Assembly (NCBI GenBank): GCA_013397695.1
Contig: VYZI01000074.1
Location: forward strand, 1,492,597 to 1,556,596
Reading direction: 5' to 3'
Length of the DNA: 64,000 nucleotides
Source: Centropus unirufus
Taxonomy: Eukaryota > Chordata > Aves > Cuculiformes > Centropidae
The position numbers were made by a program, and so were the translations under genes. Below, piece by piece: positions 1 to 13,608 of the stretch; the first letter of the stretch is position 1; every line of letters begins with the position of its first letter. The notes beneath the pieces are model-generated. The model made no database searches. It had not been told where the DNA came from and worked only from the letters and a program-made list of their open reading frames with translations.

Positions 1-335
1 ATATATTATATATACCCCTGGGAGTTGGGCTGAAACGTAAGCTTGGGGAGATGCTGGCTCTGAAGTCAGTGATGACAGCGTGCCCATGTCTGAAGGTGTT
101 TTGCACTCTATCTAGCTGACAGCTCGGTTGATAGTAACTCATTCTTTTGAGTGAAGTATATTGCCTTTCACAGGTTTTGCTGTGCTGTGGCCAGGTCAGT
201 AGTTTGAAGGTGGCTCTGAAAAACTGCGTAGGACACTGGTGCAGGCAGAGCGGATGAAGCTTATAACAGTTCTGAAATTGAAAAAGCAGGAAAAATGGAC
301 TTGGATTTGTCTTCTATTATAAAAGTCAAAGGGAT

Positions 336-348
336 CCCCCCCCCCCCC
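336..348. repeat. C homopolymer (13 bases)
   Basis: There is an uninterrupted run of 13 C between gggat and atctcc. It is a likely length-variable and sequencing-error-prone site, G-rich on the - strand. Confidence 0.95.
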
Positions 349-1843
349 ATCTCCAAGCGTTTCGCTAGGCTGACAAGTGGTATCAATTTTGCCTTGGAAA
401 AATGGGTAAAATCGTTAGGAATGTGCATATCGTGACATCGTGGATTGATAATAGTCGTGTGAAGGGACCTGAGCAAAATGACTTTGTAGAAAGCCAATAT
501 GACTTTGCAGAGACATTATTATGTTTTGGAATCTCCAGAACTCTCACAGTATCTGGTGTTTCTGTGAGTTTTTATTTTATAAGAGGAAATAAAAGGTATA
601 GTGCTACCTGCTGGACTTATTAAATGTTTTTAAATCTTTTATGAGTGAAATAACATCTGAAACCTCATCAGAATCATGTGGCTTACCTCAGAATTACAGA
701 AACATTAGTAAAAGCCTGCTAGTGTTACGTGAAGTCTGAATGCACCAAAATCTTTTACTATTCCTGCTGGAATTATTAAATCCATGTGATTATACCATTC
801 TGTTCATTAGAGGCATGTTATTAGGTGGAACAACGATTTTTAATTTTATTTAGGTCTAGGGTAGGATAGGAAAAGTTTGAAATAATAAGCTGTAGGATGA
901 GTCTGTGGTTTATTGCAATATTCATGGGGAAGCAGGAAGCTGCAAGAAGTGAACAAAGGGTCTCACAGGTGGAAGTGGATGCCACAAGGCTGCAAGGAGC
1001 AGCATGCCAGAAGAATTGGCTCGCATGCATCATTTACCCATCTTTTATAAAATGTCATTGAGATGCATTGCATTTTGTCTGATCCCTGGCAGTCATCCCA
1101 GTCAAGCAGGTGTGCCATTTATCACGGCGCCTATTAAAAAAGACCGTACAGTTCAGGTTAATTAGAAATTTTAACATGTGTGGAAAGCCGAACATCATTT
1201 TTTATAGGATAAACCGTGATACCTGATTTTATGTTCAGGAAACCTTACATCAACTATCTTTTTGGGGTCACAAGTACTTGCTTATACATCAGACGTTCCT
1301 TTTATGCTCGTTCTCCTGTCATTCCAAACTTTCTGCAATTTTCAGACACAACCTCTAATAGTTTAATTCTCGAGAAAATGTGTATGCAAAGAAGATCAGA
1401 GAGAGTCTCCATTCCCTCCTTCCCTTTCCCCATCCCACAAATAGCAAATCCTTTCCAGCAAACCTTCCTTTCTCGGGTGTTATCATTCTAATACTTGTAA
1501 TTGACCTAATGAGGATGAAAACAGCATGGCTGAGAATGAAAGCAAAATAACAGGGAGTACAAAGAGGTTTCGTTGTCTGTTTAGACTTGCTTTCATTTGG
1601 AAATCCTTTAGTCTGTGGTATACACTCGGGAGGAGATGGCTTAATGAGAATACCACGGCCCTGCAAAATGAGAAGAGTTCATGTCTGAAACTGGGTGTCA
1701 GGTTGGTAAGAGGGATTCCCTTACATTTTATAATCACGAGGAGGCAGTGGATGTAAAGGAATATCAGGATATGTTTCTGAAATGGTGATTTTTGAATTTA
1801 GGTTTTCCTCCCTCTTTATGAAATCGTAATAGGGCTTTAATGT

Positions 1844-1899
1844 AGTTTTCTAAGACTAGACCAGTCTAAGTTTTCTAAGACTAGTAGACTCTGGTCTAC
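1844..1899. repeat. Short tandem duplication with embedded inverted repeat
   Basis: The 16-mer agttttctaagactag occurs at 1844-1859 and 1869-1884, a spacing of 25 bases. The second copy runs into a perfect hairpin: gtagac (1884-1889), tctg loop, gtctac (1894-1899). It looks like a local replication-slippage product; no function is apparent. Confidence 0.85.
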
Positions 1900-2218
1900 T
1901 CATAGACAAGAGTGGAAAGAGCTACAGGTAAAACAGCACACGGTAAGAATTTTATATTTTACTTGGCTGGGTTACACACTCCAAATGAAATGATTGCTTC
2001 TATATTCTTAAGCTTTATTTTGGGAAATAGTAAAAAATGCAGTTTAAGTAAGCTCTGGCATCAACATAACCATGCCCTCTAATTCTAGGTTCTTTAAGAA
2101 CTTCAACTAAGCAGAAACTTAGTCAATTTGCATACTGTCTTTTAATGAGATAACTAGAAATGTATAAAAGGTATAGTCTCAGGTAATTTGAAATTTGTGT
2201 TTTTGCTAAAGTTGTTAT

Positions 2219-2382
2219 CAGGCACTGGAACGGCTGCCAGGGAGGTGGTGGAGTCCCCATCCTAGGAGGTGTTTAAAAGATGGGGAGATGAGGTGCTCAG
2301 GGATCTGGTTTAGTAGCAGACAGGTACGGTTGGACTTGATGATCTCAGATCTTTTCCAACCTGGTGATTCTGTGATCATTGT
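2219..2382 (+). mobile_element. CR1 LINE fragment, 3' end (+)
   Basis: This is a 5'-truncated avian CR1 copy. It begins near ggcactggaac, passes through the typical 3' segment (gaggtggtggagtccccatcc, then gatgatctcagatctttt) and ends in ccaacctggtgattctgtgat, the degenerate form of the CR1 3' octamer tail. It contains only the last ORF2 codons and the 3' UTR, so it is dead. It is the same subfamily as the copy at 57116-57510, in the opposite orientation. The 5' boundary is approximate. Confidence 0.85.
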
Positions 2383-4228
2383 TGCTTTTCAGCAAGATTT
2401 TATTCTTTTCATGCTTGAATTTAAGTTCAGTCTTTTTCCAAGTATGAAGCATATCCTTATTACAGATTTCTCACTCTTCAGTCAGTTCTGGAACTGCACA
2501 GTTACCTTAAAAGGGATCCACTGGAGACTGAGCTTCTGTCCAAATTTTTTTTAAAAAAAATTCTTTTGAAGGCTCTTGACATTTGTTTAATTTTTCCTGT
2601 ATACTTATTGCTTTGATGAAGCAAAGACTAACCATGAATTTATGAAAGGGTTTGGGAATTCTTCTTATGTTATTTTGTGTAGCTTTTGGGTAGAGATTAC
2701 ATTACGATGTGAGTCTCAGCTGTAAATTTCAAAATGGTAACAGGTAAAGGCAAGCTGCAACTTGAAGCTCCAAGTATGGACTTTCCCAGTTGAAATATAA
2801 TGTTTTGCTGGGTGGTTTCTTACCCCAAATCAGATATTTTAAGTATTTTGCCACTTGATAGTATTGTCATAGGGTCTGTTTTTTTCAATTCAATTGTATC
2901 TAAAAGTTGAGTAGTGAAAGCTGTGTTTGTTGGTTCATCTATAAGCACCCATATGCTGACTATGTGGATAAGGAAAAAAAACTAGAGTTTTTGTAGCAAA
3001 ATGATCAACTACTGGATGCAAACAGTTACAGGTCTAAGTGGAATAGCATGTTGTTTTATTATTGTTTGAAACATTTGGCCAGCAGGCTTTTGGTCTGTTA
3101 AACATGTAAGTGCATTACTTGGAGTTGTATAGCCCACAGTAAAATATGGGTGTTAATTCTCATCTCCTTTCATTCTTTTGCCCTTTATTGACTTTGAATA
3201 ATTTATTCAGTGGATCAGTAAGTAGAACTATTGAAAGGAAACTGCAAAAGTAACAGCCCAAGCCAAAATATTGCATTTAAAACTGAATGTAATTTACTGA
3301 GTTCTTTGTTTATTATGTGTTATGACCATGTTATTACTTATATGCCAAGTTTTCTTTTCTTAGAGTATTACTGAAAGCATCTACAATCTCAGGACAGATT
3401 CATCTCCACAGTAAAACATAAGTTGAAATGAATAAAGAAATGCTTTGATAATTCTCCTAATTTTTGCCATTACTTCCCAGTCGTAGTTCTCACTGGATAT
3501 TTGTTTTTCCTTAGGCAAGTAATAATTTAACATGGAAGCTTATCATCAATTCTCATAACTGTCAACTATCTGGTGTCATTAGTTTGTTCATTTTGATGCT
3601 TTTTCTCTGGTAAATGCCTCCTGACAGATGTATTCACCTCCCTATGCAATTCCCGATCTTTGGGTACTTAAAACAGAGTGTTCAAGGTACAAATTAGTTC
3701 AGATGGCTGTTTTGCTGCAGTGATGCTGTGTTACAAGGTTGTGCCCTCGGTAGGGAGTCTGCTAAACAGAAATTCTTAATGATGCTCTGAAATATTTGTC
3801 AGCACAGAATTTCAATCCAAAAGAAGTGCTACTTGCATAGTGGTGTTTTGGTGTTAATTTGGCCAAAAATGACTGTGGTGTCGAGAGTCGGAACTGATTT
3901 TTCTTCGTCTTTTAGTGTATAGACTCATCTTGGTTTCTCAATATTTCTTCTTGAGAGAAGGCATTTTCCTTGAATAGAACTGTAAGGGTTCACTTCCCCA
4001 CTTCCCTGAAACTTGTTTCAGCCTTGAGTGCTCTTTGTAAAAACTGCTAATTTGCTGAAGCTTTCTGTGTTGACATTTCTCAAGCTCTAATGCTAAACCG
4101 TAAATAAGCAGTTTAGTAGCAAATGATTGCAATAGTAGCGTGTAATCTGCTTTAATGTGCAATCTTCTAAGTGAAATATTTCTCCGTGGAAAAAAAAGAT
4201 TTTTTTTCCTTTTTTTTTTTTTTCCCAG

Positions 4229-4297
4229 CTCCTGGAAGGAAGCTTTGCCAGAGAAGTTAGCCATGAAGTAGATGGACTGATATTTCAGCCTACGGGA
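4229..4297 (+). CDS. RNGTT: RNGTT internal coding exon (guanylyltransferase motif IV)
   Basis: This exon encodes 23 residues of the mRNA-capping enzyme, which removes the gamma phosphate of nascent RNA 5' ends and transfers GMP to them in the nucleus, bound to the RNA polymerase II CTD. The exon starts after a long T tract ending in cccag (AG at 4227-4228) and ends at a consensus GTAAGT donor (4298 onward). It reads LLEGSFAREV, then SHEVDGLIFQPTG; DGLIF is nucleotidyltransferase motif IV, which lies in the GTP-binding cleft. It is phase 0 at both ends. The match to vertebrate RNGTT is essentially continuous and corresponds to about residues 424-446 of the 597-residue human protein (numbering recalled). 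The preceding exon is not in the window. The identification rests on exact continuity with the next two exons. Confidence 0.95.
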
Positions 4298-5214
4298 GTA
4301 AGTAGCGTAAAAATGGATTTTCTTCCTTCCCTCTCGAATGAAATTCTCACCCTTCCTGCCCACTCATCCTCCCATCTACTGCCTGATCCTCGTTTCGGTC
4401 AGGATTACTTTGCAGCATTGGTTCTGATTTTTTCCTCAGACTACTTAAAATTCAACTGGTTGCAATCTAATTTGTAGGATGTGTGACTTTGGGTTAATCC
4501 ATGGTGGTAGTTTTAAGGACTAAGCTCACGGGATTTTTTCACATGTGTGCTATGACGTGCTGCTAAATCGGGAAGGATTTTTTCTGACTGGATGAGTTCT
4601 GTGAATCTTTGAACCATTGATTTGAGCTCTCAAATTATTTTTTGCTCTCAAGGATGTTCACACATTAAAGTTTTAGTAGAATTTGTGACTAGTGTTGGTT
4701 TAGTACCTTTAAAGCATGGTACGTTCTTGAGCTGTGTCCACCATTGTAAAGGTACGTGACTGGGGGGTGGGGAGAAGCCACTAGAACTTCAAACAACCAG
4801 AAAAAAATAATGTAAATGGTTCTCAGGCAGGAAGGGTGGTTTTAAAGGAAGTTGGTAGCATGGCCTCATCCATCTTACTGCTCCTGTTGATTGATGCAAT
4901 GAATACACTGCAAAGCGTGTCGTGTGTTGGCAGAGACAGCAATGGTAACATCATGCATTTTGACTTTTTTCTTAGCTTGTAAAAAAAGGACTTGGTTTTC
5001 ATTATTTCGAATTTGGCAGATATTTCTATCCTTACAGTTACTCACAGAAAATGTTTGTATTTGTCTTTCCAGATAAAATATTTCCTTCTTGTCTACTTCT
5101 ACTCTAGATTTTAGCAAGGGTGATGACTCTCCCCTCTAGAAACAGAAATAACCCCTCTTCTGTCTTGCAAGTTCTACGTCAGCTGACAACAAACTAACTG
5201 AGCAATTATGCCAC

Positions 5215-5264
5215 TTTTATTTTATTTTATTTTATTTTATTTTATTTTATTTTATTTTTAAAAT
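5215..5264. repeat. (TTTTA)n microsatellite
   Basis: Eight perfect TTTTA units (5215-5254) are followed by an imperfect ttttta and A-rich end. It is likely polymorphic in length. Confidence 0.95.
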
Positions 5265-8200
5265 GTATAGCTATTTCCAATTCAAGGATAAAGAAAATTC
5301 ATGCTTTCATAAGGAGTCCTGATGACGCCCTGAAATACTGTTTAAATCTGAAGCAATTGTAAAGTCTTCTCAGAAGTACTTTCCTGAATATTAGGGGTTA
5401 AGCTATACAGTTACTTCTGCTAACTGAAATTACCTTTTCTACTTGAAATGAAACCACCGAAGATTGGTTCTCTCTGCTGTTGTTACAGAGAATTAATATT
5501 GGATATGTTTTGTGTTTCTAGAAGTTGTGGTTACTGATCTAACATACTGAGAAATTTATAACCGAACAAAAAACTAATTTTCTTGCATAAATGCTTATCA
5601 AGTTTTTTTGTCGTTAAAGTATGGGATATATTTGTTTAGTCTCATTTAATGTTCAGATTTCTGCATTATTTCAGGATTTATGGAACGTTAGTTTGTTGCA
5701 TCTGTTATTAAGCTGATTTTCCTGGATCAAGTATTGTGCAGCTTTCTCAGTGGCTTTTGTAGTTGGAAAATAGAAATAATATATTGCAGAGCAAAAGAAA
5801 TTATGGTAGAGCTATTAACTGGGAAGTATTAAAGCCCATTAACTGAAATGGGTGAAGCCGATACAGATATTTTTTAAAAAATCTGTGTTAAAAAGATACT
5901 GCCGTTTTATTTTCTGATACAGAGGGTGTAAATGACTACAAGGATTCAAGGCCAACACAGTATAACAATGCATGAATGATCCCTTGAGAATGCAAACAAA
6001 TAATTTTTCTTCTTGTTTTATAGTTGCAGTTCTATGCACAATGCATAATATCTTGTTACATAAAAGATACTTATTGTTCGCTGAGGTAGAGGCCTGAATT
6101 TTTGTCATCTTCAGCCTTTAAGACCTTTCTAGAAGTTTTGCTCAAGTGAAGAAATCGTAGCATGTCCAGAAGGAAACAATTCCTAACAATCATTTTTTAT
6201 TGACACGTTTAGTCTTGTAGCAAAAGAGACAGACAGAAGTGATGCTGAGTTTTAGAAGATATGGGAAATTTGATAACCTCTTTTGGGAGTCCCCATATCT
6301 CATGTGCATTTTGAGGAGAAGAAAACAAAAGTAGACAGGAATTGGAGCAAAATCTCAGAGAAGGATAAAGCAGCAGCAGAGATGAATGGAATGTGACTGT
6401 TTACAGACAGGAAAATTCAGGGGGGAAAACCCCCACACCTTCCATACTTTTAATAGTTAAAGTAGGTTGCAGAAGCTACCTAATTGTTCAGTATAAAGAA
6501 TGCTGAACTTATTCAGCCTGATTAAAAGGCTTTTCTGTGTTTTTTTGGGAGTTGGTTGGTTGGGTTTTTTTCCATTTCTCAGAGATGTTGGTCTTTGGTC
6601 TTAGGCACAGGCATGTAGACCTGAGTCTGTGGATATATTTCCCACAAGCTATAGGCAGCACTGGCACTGGGAGCTGACACAGAAGGAGAAGGAGTATTTT
6701 GTTGTTTGGAAGTTTGGTTTAATTCTGTCTTACAATAAAAATGAAAATACCTAAAATGATTTGTGCATAGAAATTATGCCTGTAGGCTCCAAGAGCTCTG
6801 GGTTTTGTCACTTTTCTTTTGGGTTTGAAGAGATTTGGCATCAGGTGCCTGTGAATTAGTTCAGTTTTCAGACATCGATATGCTTTAATGAAAAGGGATT
6901 TGTGCAAAAGTTTTACTACTGAATCTAGGCTTTCAGTTAGATATCACAGGGTTCATTTTCTTCTGTTAGTCTTCCCAGCTAAACTCATATTATGAAGAGC
7001 GAGCTGCTTGTACCGAAGCAGAAATTGTTTAGAAACAACAGAAATGAGTAAGGAGATTGCTTTCTGCCTGTGCAGATTAGTTTATTTTGTGAGTTCATGC
7101 TTAAGTGAGCATCATTATTCCCAACTAATTCACCTGAGTTACTTACATTGATTGTTGTCCAAGGTGTACAAGCGCTTTAACTTTACAACGGCAATTGAAA
7201 GACAATGGCTGAGACCTCCCTCCACCTTCCCCCTTCCTTCCTTTCCACAATCCGGAAGCTTCCAAAGCTCATGAGAAGAGCGTGTTTACTGGAAGTACTG
7301 GAGGTTTTTGCCTTGTTTATAATCTGGTTGTTTTGTAGGTGATTTGATGTGGTGTGGGCTTCATAGTGCCCCCTCAAGCATCCCCCGCATTAACCAACTG
7401 GTCTCTAGCAACTCCATGGTGAGAGGCAAATAAGACCATGTTTTCATATGATTGTTTCTCTTCTTCCCTTTGCACTCTTTTCCTTTACATCTCTACCCAA
7501 TAGCCCGTTTCCCACATTTCTTTGGATTTCCCTTTTTTGTTGCTTCTTCCTAACGCTGCTTTTCCTGCGTCATTTTCTATCCATGTAACATGCTTCCTCT
7601 AGAACTCCCGTGTGGCTAAGGCAACCCCACTCCATCAGATCAGCTTTCTGACCCCTCTTCGTGTAACAGAGCAGGGACCGAAGCTAAGTGCTAAGTAGGA
7701 GTGAAACAGGCCAGCAGGAAACTTCGTGGACAGGTACATCACCCTGGGATCGTGCCCCAGACAATGAGTGAGTTTGCAGGTAAAAGCCAAGCACCTTATT
7801 CACAGATCTGAATGCTCGTGTCAAGACTGGGAGTTTTCAGTCCTTTTTATAAAAAAGGTAGCTTTGAAACAGCGAGCGGCCTCTCACATTTGTTTTAGAA
7901 CACTTGCAGTTTGTCAGCCTGTGTGTTTTTAATGGAAATCTCAAAAATGGCCTCTTATCTCCTGATAACAGGATCGCCTCTCTGACCTCTGCCCACCCAT
8001 CAGTGAAATTACTTTTGTTATCTGCCTTGTAAATCATACCTTTGCTAGATATCTCACTCCCTTAATTTTTATGCTAGCAATCTCTTATTAACCAACTTTC
8101 TCACTGGCTAGAACTATTATTTTCCCTTGCCTGGGGGAAAGGATGTAGGAATTATTTTCACCATCAGTTAGGAAGGCCTAAGGACAGTTTTTGAGCATTT

Positions 8201-9043
8201 ATGGAAAGCTCATTTCAGAATTTATTCTCTTCTGTTCCATCTTTTTGCCTCCCGAGTTCTGTGATGTTTTTGCATTGGCTCGGACCGATTTCTGTTTGTT
8301 ACTTTTTCCTGCTCTTTATTTTGGACAAGGGATGAAGTCCAGTTGTATGGGTTTGGGATTTTTCCAGGGAATGAATAAGGGGAGCTGCTGAGCTCTGTTC
8401 TTCTAAGATAAATGTTAATTTAAAAAATGGCTTAATTATTTAACACATAACTCTCCATACTGAATACTAACAAAAAGCTTAGCCTTCAAAATGAAGGAGA
8501 ATAATGAATAGTTTTTATTACTGTCTTGCATTGCGTGAGTTTTTAATATATCTTCCTTCCCCTCCCTTGGCAGACTTAGTGGTGATCTGAAATGCTTGGT
8601 TGCCTGTTAATTATTTGTGCTATTTCCATTGTATATTAAACTGTAATTTTCTTACATTATAAAAGTTCATCCAAAATCACTGAAGTTAACACTGAATGAA
8701 GTATCTCCAAAAAATGTCACAAAATAAAATACCTCCAAAAGGCCATATTTTGTTTCATGAAGTGGTGCCAGTTTCTTCTCAGTAATCCTATGTAATTAGG
8801 AAGCCTTTTCTTCCACTGCATACAATCCTCCGTGAATTTTTAAACATGGGCCAAGTCAGTTGTGGGCATATGGGTGAAACTTGGGCATCGTGTGTAGCCT
8901 TGATAGGGCATCAGTTTCTGTGAAATATTTGTATTGCAATAGCAGGTAATGGCTTCAGATAGGCTCCTCTAGTCTCAGTACTAAAGCTGATATATGAAGA
9001 CTTGGGAAGAATCACGTGAAAGCATAGACTTTTCTTCTAGAAA
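5265..9043. other. Intronic sequence, nothing recognised
   Basis: This is AT-rich unique sequence within the RNGTT intron. No retroelement similarity, RNA gene or coding frame was recognised on either strand. The pyrimidine-rich stretch near 7440-7570 is compositionally distinct but has no identifiable identity. Confidence 0.6.
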
Positions 9044-9090
9044 ATTTTTTTTATTTAGTTTTATTTAGTTTAGTTTTTTTTTTATTTAGG
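9044..9090. repeat. T-rich compound repeat (TTTATTTAG-like units)
   Basis: Irregular repeats of tttatttagtt and tttagtttt lie about 50 bases from the 3' end of the neighbouring CR1 (-) copy. This is low-complexity sequence. Confidence 0.8.
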
Positions 9091-9138
9091 TTCTAATTTT
9101 GTGGTAATTAATACCAGATGCGGAGGCAATGGAATAGG

Positions 9139-9422
9139 ATAAAACATTTCAGTTGGAAGGAACCTACATCACCATTGAGCCCAACTGCCTGGTTGCCTCA
9201 GGGCTGACCAGAAGTTAAAGCATATTGCTAAGAGCATTGTCCAAAAGCCTTTTAAACACTGGGAGGCGTCGATCACCTCTCCGAGAAGCCTGTTGCAGTA
9301 TTTCACTCTCACTAAAGAAGTCCTTCCTAACATCCAGCCTAAACTTCCCCTGGCACAGCTTTGGGCCATTCCCCACGCATCCCATTACTGGACACCAGGG
9401 AGAAGAGCTCAGCACCTCGATG
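9139..9422 (-). mobile_element. CR1 LINE fragment, 3' end (-)
   Basis: The + strand reads as the complement of a CR1 3' region: catttcagttggaaggaacc near 9147, ttaaacactgggaggcgtc, then ccttcctaacatccagcc and catcccattactggacacc near the 5' break. The copy is truncated and diverged, consistent with an old subfamily different from the one at 57116. The short frames inside it on both strands (about 66-78 codons) are remnants, not genes. Boundaries are approximate to 10-20 bases. Confidence 0.82.
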
Positions 9423-12400
9423 CCTTCACGTAAAGATTGCCTTATTTTTTTTTTACTTTAGAGTTTGCAGCAGAAGGGAAGAGAATCTGTAGAGAAAAAT
9501 TTTCTTCAGTCATTGCCTTGACCCACACTACTGAAACCTTTCTTGTACCTCCAGAATATCTCATCGCTAAATGGGATTATTCTCTGCAAGGAGTGCTCAC
9601 GACTTCATCTGTTACCAGTCAGGGGATGCTGTTGTCATGTCGGTGGTTTGTGCTGTTGTAGTTTTTCTTTTAACAGAGAAGTTCCTGTCAGTCTGCCGAA
9701 ATGCCACTGAGCTTTACAACTCTTTTCTGCCTATGAATAGTTGTTATATTCAATTTCCATGGCAATGCTCCTTGCAGTTTCTCTCTTAAATAACTACTCA
9801 TATCTCAAATATACCATTCTTTTCTATGCTTTATCAACGCACTCAAATCTATTAGCAGAGCACAGGATTTCAGCTTTTCTGTGACGTTGCAAGTAGAAGT
9901 TTTGTACCAATTCAAGTTTGGTTTTGCTGTCTTGAACTGATTGTTTTTTTACCTTCTTTTGAATATTGGAAAACTAGAAAATTAAGAAAACATAACAACA
10001 TAGACTCTAAACACCAACAAGTGAAGTCTAATTAATTAGAGCTCATTTAATGAAATTATTAGACTCTGAGATAAAAGTGCCTTGATCTTCGAACACAGTA
10101 GATTTTTGTTTTCCAGTTCATTTCCAAGAACATGAGATAATTGACACCTCAGGAAGTTTGAACATTTCTTAGAGGTACAATTTCCTAGCATCCACGCTTG
10201 GGCAAAAAAATAGCTCAAAAGAGGGGGCAAGTTATGAGTAATTTCTAGCTCTGAATATAGTAATGTAATGCTCTAGCAAAAGTTTTCCTTGTTAAAATTT
10301 TCTGTTGTTGGTGCTATTTGCTAGAATTGTTTAACGCGAGTTCCTTTTTATGTCTGCTTAAATAGGTGTCAATGCTTTGAGCCTGATTATCTAAGGAAAA
10401 TGTTAGTTCTGATTGGTTTGTCTCCTTTGTTTGCTTTTTGACCTATACAATCTGATATCCTCTGTTTTCTCAGGCATTGAATTGGAGTTATGGTAGCTAT
10501 CAGCTACATTCTTGATCTTTTGTTGTTCGTATTAATCATCCTGCCTGCCTTTGGTATTAGGCAGGAAAGATATTTGTTTTACATTATATGTTCAAATAGT
10601 CCTCCGGGTTGTCAGTTCACTTGGTAGTGTCTGTGTATTTGTTGCTTAGGAGAAGAAAAATACTTCTTCTGGATCCTACTGTGTGAAATGTTGGGAAAGT
10701 AAAGATATATTTTGCATCAGGATAGGCAGAACCATCATTCATAAAGGCTTAAAAATGTTTTTTCCATAGCTTCTTTGTCTTAAAGCTCGATGTCAAGGGT
10801 TCGTTGAGTGGACTTACTGTCATGCTTCCAGCTACATCAGCTTGCATATATTTGGAGCTAAAAGAAATTGGAATATACACTGTAAATGGGATATTCGGGT
10901 GAGAACACAAAAGCCCTTATTCAACTTCGACAAAAGATACCTGCTTTTAAGAAGGAAAGCCTATTCCATGAATTAGGTTTATTGATACATGTGGTGGATC
11001 AGCTTTGAAAAATTTATCTCTGATGGCTGATTAGCAAAGTCTAGGAGAGGTTCAGCTTTGAATCAACAATAACTGTTCACTGAACCATCTGAGTAGTTGA
11101 TTGAGCTCTCGGTCTTTAACATAGGCTGCCGTTAGTGAAGGCGTCAGATTTCTCCATGGCAGTGTTCCCAATTATCCTGAATTTTGCAGCAGTCTTTCCA
11201 GGACTGAGAAGTTGATTGGTCAGGAATGACTTGGAAGCTAGAAAGTGTAGTGGAAGGTGTTTTATCAACAGCCTTGTCTTCAGATCTCAGAATAGTTATC
11301 AACACACAGAATGCCTTGTTTGATTCATTTATGCTCTTCCCATCAAACAGAAAAGATTTAGGAAAATGTCTGGAGAGCTACCTTGTTGCAGTTGTTTTCT
11401 CCCAGGACTTTCCCCTGGGTATGCTCGAACAAGACAGCCAACAGACTTCTTAGGTGTTGGTGAAGATCCTTCATGAAATCTTCATTTGTTTTCTTAGTCA
11501 GGAGCATAGCAGTAATGTAAAAATAGTGATTTGTGTTAGGATAAGGCAGAACATTTAGCCAGATCCTGCTGTTTTGGCATAAGCAGTAACCCAGTATTTC
11601 AGGAACGTGGCATATCTACCCAAATTTTGTGAAAATGGGGTTGCTTTCAGAGTACAGGCACTCGATTTGTGGTAGCTGGGTGGCCAAAACAGTTAATGTA
11701 AAGTAGAAGGGTTTGTTTTACATTTCTATGTTATTCATAGTTTGAAATAGTAGGTCACTGTTCTTATAAGGGCTAAACAACAAAGTGGAGGATCAGCATC
11801 ATGATTAGGTCAATGAATTTTTGTGCTTATCAAAATATGTCATTTAGTTGATAGCAGGTGTCATCAGATAAGCCTTTGAAAGTCACTGTGTGTATTTGGT
11901 GACAACGCATTTATAGTATTCATAATTTAGTAATCACTGTGCAGAGCTCCGTGTGCCCTGCAAGGCTCAGAGGTGCCTGTGGGCTGGGGTCCTGGGCTGA
12001 GGAGGTACAAGAGAACCCAGTTGTGCGCTCAATTTTGGCCGCCAATAGCTTTAGTTTCAGTTGCAGTTGCACTCCTTGCTCCATTCATCACCCTTCCTAG
12101 TTTTTTTTTCCATTCCCAAAATGGTGAACCAAGTCCATTAACGTGTGATTAATAACGGAAGTCTTGAGTTGATATGAAATCTATCGATTGCTTTTAAGAA
12201 AGTTCCGCTGTCCTCACTGACATGCATAATTTAGAGGTGATTATACCATAGAGGTTATGCTCTTCTAAGTACAGGTAGGAGGGCACCTGACTTCACTGTT
12301 CAACTGTAAAAGCCAGAGATGAAAACTGCTCCCATCATTACTGCAGGTATTCCTAAAGCGAAAGCTTGTTTTCTCTTAATGCTGGTAGTTGTGTTACTGA

Positions 12401-13591
12401 AATGAATTTCTCTTCTAGTCTGCGTTAGTCTAGAAGCTTTCCTTCTGAGATAGAGGAATGTACGACTGCAGCAATCCTGCTGGTTTGTTCTCAAAGGGGA
12501 AGATGACTAGAAGGCTTAGCTGGAGACATCCTGGACTTCCAAAAAGGGAGTTCTGTGCACTTTGAATTGTTCATTAAAGAAACAATTAGTACACTTTTAA
12601 ATGCTATCTGAAAGGTTTGACAAGTTTGAACTGACAAACAGTTGGTTGCTTGTTTCCAAACAGCGATCACTGGAAATCCCAAGAAGATCTCCTATCTGTA
12701 TATCCATCCAACCACTGAAACAAAACATATGCTTTATGTAACACACGGCTCTCTAGAGAGAGCTTTTAACTTAGGAGAGCAATTAAACCGCGTGTCTTGG
12801 GGGCTTGTCACACAGTGAATTGATGTTGCCATTGTTAAGGGAAAATATGGTGTGTTCTGCTGCTAATGAGGAAAAGGAACACCAGAACAATGAAGGAGAA
12901 TTGTAAGTAGTTTTGGAGACCATCTACTCACAGCACATGTTAGGTTGATCATTGTATGCATCGGATAAGCTCTGAACAGGTGAAAAAAAGGTTTGCTATG
13001 TGCTTAACGAGTTCCAACGTTGTTCCTTTTGTCTTTCCTATCTAAATCCATTTGACAAGATGTTTGTGGTGAGCAAAGTTGAGGAAAAAATGAAAGCTTA
13101 TTTGGGGAAAAGAATGGCAGAGGTTGTTTCAGGCAAGTTTTTAGGCAACAAAACCCTTTGCAATAGTCTTAGCATGAGCTTAGTGTAAGCAAAGCAAATT
13201 CAGATTTGTTTGGCTTTTGAGGGTTGTTTCTCCCCCTCCCCCCATCCAGCTGAGTCAAAGGCCAAATATGAAGTAACAGTTTACAATAATAGTTGTTTGC
13301 AAATAATTTTAAAATATGAGTTTTAGGTAAATTTATTAGTTTTTTTTAGAGAAATAAACACATATGTGTGGATCTTATTGAACATAAATTTCTGAAACCT
13401 TGGATTTTGGGATAATGTGTTTGATTCTTTTGAGGAGAATCAACAGCGCACTCTAAAATACAGAGCACTGTACTATTTCCCTGTACTAGGACTGTAGAAA
13501 ACATACTTCTCCCTTCTATTGATTAACTGTACAAACGAAACTGAAGATTTCCTCTGCCATTTTTGGGTGAGGGATGTTGGTAAGTGTTTAC
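9423..13591. other. Intronic sequence, nothing recognised
   Basis: This is unique intronic DNA. A small GC-richer patch near 11940-12050 stands out from the AT-rich surroundings, but I could not assign it to a repeat family or gene. Confidence 0.55.
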
Positions 13592-13608
13592 TTTTTTTTT
13601 TTTTTTTT
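13592..13608. repeat. T homopolymer (17 bases)
   Basis: There is an uninterrupted run of 17 T. It is not followed by a plausible coding exon. Confidence 0.9.

Larger units (their letters stand above)
1..4228 (+). other. RNGTT: RNGTT intron, 3' part (5' end outside window)
   Basis: This is non-coding on both strands as far as I can see. It holds a 13-base C run (336-348), a short 25-base tandem duplication with a hairpin (1844-1899), one CR1 fragment (2219-2382) and the long T-rich tract (about 4191-4226) that serves as the polypyrimidine tract of the exon at 4229. The frames open here are short and show no recognisable family. Confidence 0.85.

Noticed and set aside
3938..4363. 141-codon open frame on the - strand over the first RNGTT exon
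   Set aside because: Its lysine-rich middle is the complement of the polypyrimidine tract and it overlaps the true + strand exon; a shadow frame.
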